DNA of 37,212 nucleotides from positions 1 to 37,212 of the forward strand of contig QIDK01000096.1 in the NCBI GenBank assembly GCA_003228405.1, read 5' to 3'. Source of the stretch: Gammaproteobacteria bacterium (GTDB lineage Bacteria > Pseudomonadota > Gammaproteobacteria > SZUA-229). A program made the translations under genes and the position numbers. Of this stretch, positions 33,513 to 37,212 are shown piece after piece. Positions within the stretch are counted from its first letter, which is position 1, and each line of letters opens with the position of its first letter. The notes beneath the pieces were generated by a model. That model had not been told where the DNA came from, did not search any database, and was given only the letters and a program-made list of their open reading frames with translations.

Positions 33513-34463
33513 ATGTCTGCTCTAGTTCATGTTGCAGTTGCCATTATTACCAACCCACAAGATCAGGTTTTAATATCGCTTCGCTCTAAAGATGTGCATC
33601 AGGGCGATTTATGGGAATTTCCCGGTGGCAAGCTAGAGCAGGGTGAATCAGTTTACGACGCATTAAAACGTGAAATTTATGAAGAACTCAATATCACGGT
33701 TCTTAAAGCCCGCCCTTTTAAAACCATTCAATATAAATACCCGCATAGTGACGTGCTTTTAGATATCTGGATGGTAGAGTCATTTAGTGGTAAACCCGAA
33801 TCTGCTGAAGGCCAGCCGATAAAATGGCAGAATATTAATCAGTTAAATGTTAATGAATTTCCTGCAGCCAATCGTGCAATTATTCAATCGCTGATATTGC
33901 CTGATAAATATATGATTACAGGTTCATTTGAAAATCAGGATGATTTTGAATCACGTCTTAAATGCAGTTTACAGGATGGGATATCACTGCTGCAGTTAAG
34001 ATGTAAAAATCTACCCGCTGAAGCATATAAGCCGCTAGCGATTAGAGCTAAATCTATCTGTAAAAAATACAGAGCTAAACTTCTATTGAACACAGAGCTG
34101 CAGATATTTCAGGAAATTGGTGCAGATGGCCTGCATTTAAGTAGCCAGTTTTTGCATTCGTTCAGTGCTCGACCCGTTGCAGATTCCATATTGCTTTCCG
34201 TGTCCTGTCATACTGAGGCAGATATTCAACAGGCCAGACAGCTAAAAGCCGATATCCTGTTATTATCGCCGGTTAAAGAAACCCGAAGTCATGCTGGAGT
34301 TAAAGGTATTGGCTGGGAAAAATTTTCTGCATTAACGTCAAATAGTGATGCACCTGTATATGCTTTAGGCGGAATGGCTGAGCAGGATCTGGCAGATGCA
34401 AAAGCTGCAGGTGCTCAGGGTGTTGCCGCCATTTCAAGTTTCTGGAGAAAGGCACAAAAGTGA
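33513..34463 (+). CDS. Nudix hydrolase (MutT-like) fused to a ThiE-like domain
   Basis: Two-domain protein of 316 residues. Residues 1-130 are a MutT-type Nudix hydrolase with a complete Nudix box (GGKLEQGESVYDALKREIYEEL), fit for cleaning 8-oxo-dGTP or a related nucleotide. Residues 135-316 resemble thiamine phosphate synthase (ISLLQLRCK, GADGLHLSS, ALGGMAEQDL, AQGVAAISSFW). In the ThiE part the usual NDR motif reads NTE and the HLGQxD motif reads HLSSQFL, so residues that hold magnesium and pyrophosphate are missing. ThiE activity is therefore doubtful. The same fusion is known downstream of secA-argJ in Pseudomonas. It overlaps the next gene by four bases. Confidence 0.92.
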   Translation: MSALVHVAVAIITNPQDQVLISLRSKDVHQGDLWEFPGGKLEQGESVYDALKREIYEELNITVLKARPFKTIQYKYPHSDVLLDIWMVESFSGKPESAEGQPIKWQNINQLNVNEFPAANRAIIQSLILPDKYMITGSFENQDDFESRLKCSLQDGISLLQLRCKNLPAEAYKPLAIRAKSICKKYRAKLLLNTELQIFQEIGADGLHLSSQFLHSFSARPVADSILLSVSCHTEADIQQARQLKADILLLSPVKETRSHAGVKGIGWEKFSALTSNSDAPVYALGGMAEQDLADAKAAGAQGVAAISSFWRKAQK

Positions 34464-34900
34464 AAGCAGGCATTATTCTTATCTTCATAATTATTGTATC
34501 TTATGGAGTGGGGCAATGGTTAAGTCAGAAAGATCAACCTGTAAATAATGCAAGGATATTTAAATCATCCTGTGATCCGGCAAAAACAGCATGCAATATA
34601 AAACATGCGGGGTTTGAATACTCAGTTGAGCTTATTAAGGCATCATCACTCACCCCGTTTGATGTGGTTGTAAAAATGAATAATTCACATGCAGATGCAA
34701 TAGACATTACATTTGATATGGATGGAATGGATATGGGATATAGCCGATACCCTTTAATAAAAGAAAAATCGAACTGGAAAGTCAGGGTTATTTTACCCGT
34801 GTGTTCATTCGGCAGGAGTGACTGGATATTAAGCGTAAAAATAAAAACCAAACATAAAATCAGTGTAGCTAAATTTAACTTTTCTCCAGCCAGTCAGTAA
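34460..34900 (+). CDS. Membrane-anchored YtkA/FixH-like periplasmic protein, function unknown
   Basis: Protein of 146 residues. An N-terminal hydrophobic segment (IILIFIIIVSYGVGQWL) anchors it in the inner membrane with the rest in the periplasm. The soluble part looks like an all-beta YtkA/FixH-type domain, with DAIDITFDMDGMDMGYSRY and a late LPVCSFGRSDWILSVKI. A CDPAKTAC pair and the later cysteine, plus the methionines of MDGMDMG, could bind copper or form a disulfide; this is inference. It starts with GTG overlapping the Nudix-ThiE stop (GTGA), so it is the last gene of the secA operon. I am sure it is a gene and less sure of the family. Confidence 0.75.
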   Translation: MKAGIILIFIIIVSYGVGQWLSQKDQPVNNARIFKSSCDPAKTACNIKHAGFEYSVELIKASSLTPFDVVVKMNNSHADAIDITFDMDGMDMGYSRYPLIKEKSNWKVRVILPVCSFGRSDWILSVKIKTKHKISVAKFNFSPASQ

Positions 34901-34924
34901 AAATTAGATGGAATTTACTGGCTG
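34887..34924. terminator. Possible bidirectional terminator hairpin
   Basis: CAGCCAGTCAGTAAA (34887-34901) pairs with TTTACTGGCTG (34914-34924) apart from a small bulge. It overlaps the stop codon of the YtkA/FixH-like gene and lies 66 bases past the zapD stop, between convergent genes. No clean T-run follows on either strand, so the role is tentative. Confidence 0.4.
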
Positions 34925-34990
34925 AAGTAGCTGATCTAATTTAGATATTATTAGGCAGTGGTATTTGCCTGATTTTGCAATAAAAATTTC

Positions 34991-35761
34991 CTATAAAATA
35001 CAGCAGGCCAGCTTAAATTCAACTTTTTTCTTATCCTGTTCCGGCCTGTCGGCAAGGTCACCGGCTATTAGAAAACGTATTGTAAAGCGGTGCTTACCTG
35101 CGCTAATTTCAGGAAACACAGGGGTATCATCAGGCAATAAAACACGTATCATTAAACAGCTTAAGTTAGTATCAAGACTTTTCTGATAAAATCCATCTTC
35201 AGCTATTTCATCTATTGTATCCGTGCTATCTCGAATAACCTGCAAGATTAAGTTTATTGTTTTATTCAGGGTTGCAAAGGGCGCAAACCATTCCAGCAAA
35301 GTTTCATGGCGTTTTTCGTAGGCCTGCTTTAGCCAGTGTGCGTAAACGGGTAAATCAAATTCGCATAGACCCCCGGGCATGCTCAGGCGCTGGCGTATAG
35401 AATTAAGTAATTCATTTTTCTGTAATTCTTGGCCAATGTTACCGTCAATATCATGAAGTTCGTCAAGGCAGACTTTTTGTTCGCTTATAATATGGGTTAA
35501 TTTACCGTGATTAATGCCGGGAATTTCTACGAATGACTGTAAGTTTGTATTCTGTCGCTCAAGTTCTTTTATGGTTTCACGTTTAATATCACCCCGCCCC
35601 AGCATACTCTGAATGTCGAGTATTACCTTTACCGCGCTCTGGGTATCGCATTCGGATTTATGCTTTAAATGTTGATGAAACTGATTAAATAAATGTTCAA
35701 GTCGTAGAAATGTACGGACATGTTCATTCATGGGTTGTTCAAAAATAATCTGTTTAGGCAT
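34991..35761 (-). CDS. zapD: ZapD, FtsZ-bundling division factor
   Basis: Cytoplasmic protein that cross-links FtsZ filaments and supports Z-ring assembly. The N-terminus IFEQPMNEHVRTFLRLEHLFNQF is the family signature, and later conserved segments are MPGGLCEFDLPVYAHWL and ETLLEWFAPFATLNKTINLIL, followed by a C-terminal beta domain (HRFTIRFL). The length of 256 residues is typical. The ATG at 35761 matches family starts. It lies downstream of coaE as in E. coli, but no yacG follows in the 90 bases before the next gene. Confidence 0.95.
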   Translation of the reverse strand: MPKQIIFEQPMNEHVRTFLRLEHLFNQFHQHLKHKSECDTQSAVKVILDIQSMLGRGDIKRETIKELERQNTNLQSFVEIPGINHGKLTHIISEQKVCLDELHDIDGNIGQELQKNELLNSIRQRLSMPGGLCEFDLPVYAHWLKQAYEKRHETLLEWFAPFATLNKTINLILQVIRDSTDTIDEIAEDGFYQKSLDTNLSCLMIRVLLPDDTPVFPEISAGKHRFTIRFLIAGDLADRPEQDKKKVEFKLACCIL

Positions 35762-35878
35762 GCTTGTCTGGGAACTGAGTAAAAACAGCGCTATTTTGGC
35801 ATAAAATCATGCTAAACATAAGCCCTGAATGCTATTGTGCTGTGTACGGGCGGGTAAAAAATAATTAAACAGAGATAT

Positions 35879-36472
35879 TTATGACGCCATATTTAAAAAT
35901 TTGCTATGTAACAGATTGACCTGGGCTTCTAACGAGTTTATATCATGTGTATTATCAATGACATCATCCGCGGCTGCAATTCTCTGTTCACGGCTTACCT
36001 GTGAGCTAATTATAGACTCGATCTCAGGCAGGCTGCGCTGATCACGACTTAGGGTGCGATCTATTTGCTGCTGTTTATCACAGTCAATCACTAACACTTT
36101 GTTATATTGGTTCTGTTGAGATGTTTCAATTAATAATGGAATAGCAATAATGACATAAGCTGATGATAGTCTGGATAGCTGTTCGCTTACGCATTGTCTT
36201 ATTCTGGGATGCAATATGGATTCTAAAGATAAGCGGTTTTGTTGATTAGTAAATGTTTTTCTGGCTAAAGCCTTTCTATCCAGCGAGCCATCGGCTAATA
36301 AAATAGCATCTCCAAAACAGGCGATGATTTCTTCAAGTGCGGGTTGCCCAGGTTCAACTAATTCACGGGCAATATTATCAGTATCAATAATGGGAATGCC
36401 AAGTGCAGAGAACAGTTTGCAGACGGTGGATTTTCCACAACCTATGCCTCCGGTTAAGGCAATGGTATACAT
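35879..36472 (-). CDS. coaE: CoaE, dephospho-CoA kinase
   Basis: Catalyses the last step of coenzyme A synthesis, phosphorylating the 3'-hydroxyl of dephospho-CoA. The P-loop ALTGGIGCGKSTVCKLF, the IIDTDNIARELVEPGQ substrate segment, the lid region LESILHPRIRQ and the VIDCDKQQQIDRTLSRDQ segment are intact. The length of 197 residues is normal. The ATG is two bases after the pilD stop, so pilD and coaE are co-transcribed; zapD follows after 117 bases. Confidence 0.96.
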   Translation of the reverse strand: MYTIALTGGIGCGKSTVCKLFSALGIPIIDTDNIARELVEPGQPALEEIIACFGDAILLADGSLDRKALARKTFTNQQNRLSLESILHPRIRQCVSEQLSRLSSAYVIIAIPLLIETSQQNQYNKVLVIDCDKQQQIDRTLSRDQRSLPEIESIISSQVSREQRIAAADDVIDNTHDINSLEAQVNLLHSKFLNMAS

Positions 36473-36474
36473 TG

Positions 36475-37212
36475 TTAAATATTTAACCAGAGACGATTAA
36501 TATCCGCACCCCAGATAAATGCAATCCAGCCGGCAATGGCCAGATAGGGGCCGAAGGGTATGGGCACGCTTTTATCATGTTTACTAATTATCATCATGCC
36601 AATGCCAATCAGCGCACCCACCAGTGAGGATAATAAAATAATCTGAGGCAACATCTGCCAGCCCAGCCAGGCACCCAGGGCTGCGAGTAATTTAAAATCA
36701 CCATAGCCCATGCCTTCCTTGCCGGTAAGCTTTTTAAAAATTTTATAAATTGACCACAGAATAAGATAACCCGCCACCGCACCAATTACCGATGATTTAA
36801 GGTCGGTATACAGGCTGGATGTGTTCACTAGAATACCAAGCCAGAGTAATGGTAATGTAATATTGTCGGGTAACAACTGTGTTTTTGCATCAATCACAGT
36901 GAGCGCAATCAGTGCCCAGGTGATTATCAGGCCAAACAGGGTTTCTAAACTGACGCCAAATTTAACAGCGATCAGCGCAGATAAAATGGCAGTGACGGTT
37001 TCAATAATCGGATATTGAGCAGAAATATGCGTGCCACAGGAAGAGCAGCTGCCACGTAAGAACAGATAACTGATAACCGGAATATTTTCCCAGACGCGAA
37101 TTTTATGGCCGCAATCAGGGCAGCTGGATCCCGGTTTTGAAAGGTTAACGATGTCAGTTGCTTTTTTATCAGGCTCCAGCTGCAGAAAGTTTTTGCAGTC
37201 AGTGCGCCATTC
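36475..37212 (-). CDS. pilD: PilD, type IV prepilin peptidase / methyltransferase (partial, 5' end beyond window)
   Basis: Aspartic membrane protease that cleaves and N-methylates type IV prepilins and type II secretion pseudopilins. The track gives only a 140-residue internal frame from a GTG, but the frame stays open to the window edge. Translating it adds EWRTDC...CPDCGHKIRVWENIPVISY and RGSCSSCG, the paired CxxC zinc motifs of the cytoplasmic methyltransferase domain. The two catalytic aspartates are in TVIDAKTQLLPD and GYGDFKLLAALGAW. About 246 residues are visible; the first 40 or so lie outside. pilB and pilC would be expected just upstream. Confidence 0.95.
   Translation of the reverse strand, partial: EWRTDCKNFLQLEPDKKATDIVNLSKPGSSCPDCGHKIRVWENIPVISYLFLRGSCSSCGTHISAQYPIIETVTAILSALIAVKFGVSLETLFGLIITWALIALTVIDAKTQLLPDNITLPLLWLGILVNTSSLYTDLKSSVIGAVAGYLILWSIYKIFKKLTGKEGMGYGDFKLLAALGAWLGWQMLPQIILLSSLVGALIGIGMMIISKHDKSVPIPFGPYLAIAGWIAFIWGADINRLWLNI

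Overview
This window is chromosomal DNA from a moderately AT-rich gammaproteobacterium. The main evidence is gene order: diaA-yraN-lpoA / rsmI, rnpB, a complete division and cell wall (dcw) cluster, lpxC, dciA, an M23 peptidase, secA, argJ and a Nudix-ThiE protein. From memory, this resembles the Pseudomonas arrangement. LpoA, LpxC, FtsL, FtsQ and the DNPR motif of MurE (meso-diaminopimelate type) point to a Gram-negative envelope. A pilD-coaE-zapD operon at the right edge implies type IV pili or type II secretion. I cannot name the genus.

Layout. 1-1650: a palindromic repeat and a solo repeat arm flank an FAD-linked 2-hydroxyacid dehydrogenase-like gene (minus strand). 1652-4473 (minus): diaA, yraN and lpoA, divergent from rsmI (4638-5477, plus). 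5478-7239: two tandem paralogous small TPR-like genes of unknown function, each with long, structured flanking DNA; this is the least familiar part of the window. 7240-7620: RNase P RNA with an extended -10 promoter. 7621-8183: a dispersed palindromic element, a terminator-like hairpin, and a well-formed mraZ promoter with three GTGGG MraZ boxes. 8184-25785: mraZ, rsmH, ftsL, ftsI, murE, murF, mraY, murD, ftsW, murG, murC, murB, ddlB, ftsQ, ftsA, ftsZ, nearly all overlapping by 1-14 bp or separated by a few bases. 26003-26914: lpxC with a TTG start. 26915-27480: a gene-free stretch holding three different repeat-like elements. 27481-28968: divergent dciA and M23 peptidase genes. 29522-34900: secA, argJ, a Nudix-ThiE fusion and a small membrane-anchored YtkA/FixH-like protein as one tight operon. 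34991-37212 (minus): pilD (cut by the window end), coaE, zapD.

How the genes work together. Most of the window makes and partitions the cell wall. MurC, D, E, F, B and Ddl build the UDP-MurNAc-pentapeptide in the cytoplasm. MraY and MurG make lipid II. FtsW and FtsI polymerise and cross-link septal peptidoglycan. FtsQ and FtsL regulate them, and FtsA, FtsZ and ZapD form the ring. LpoA activates a class A PBP, and MraZ is expected to repress the cluster. LpxC commits carbon to lipid A, balancing the outer membrane with the wall. DiaA and DciA serve DNA replication, and SecA serves protein export.

I found no dramatic new system such as a defence island, prophage, CRISPR array or biosynthetic cluster. 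The best candidates for something undescribed are the paired TPR-like genes with their stem-loops, the several repeat families in the intergenic regions, and the ThiE domain that has lost key residues.
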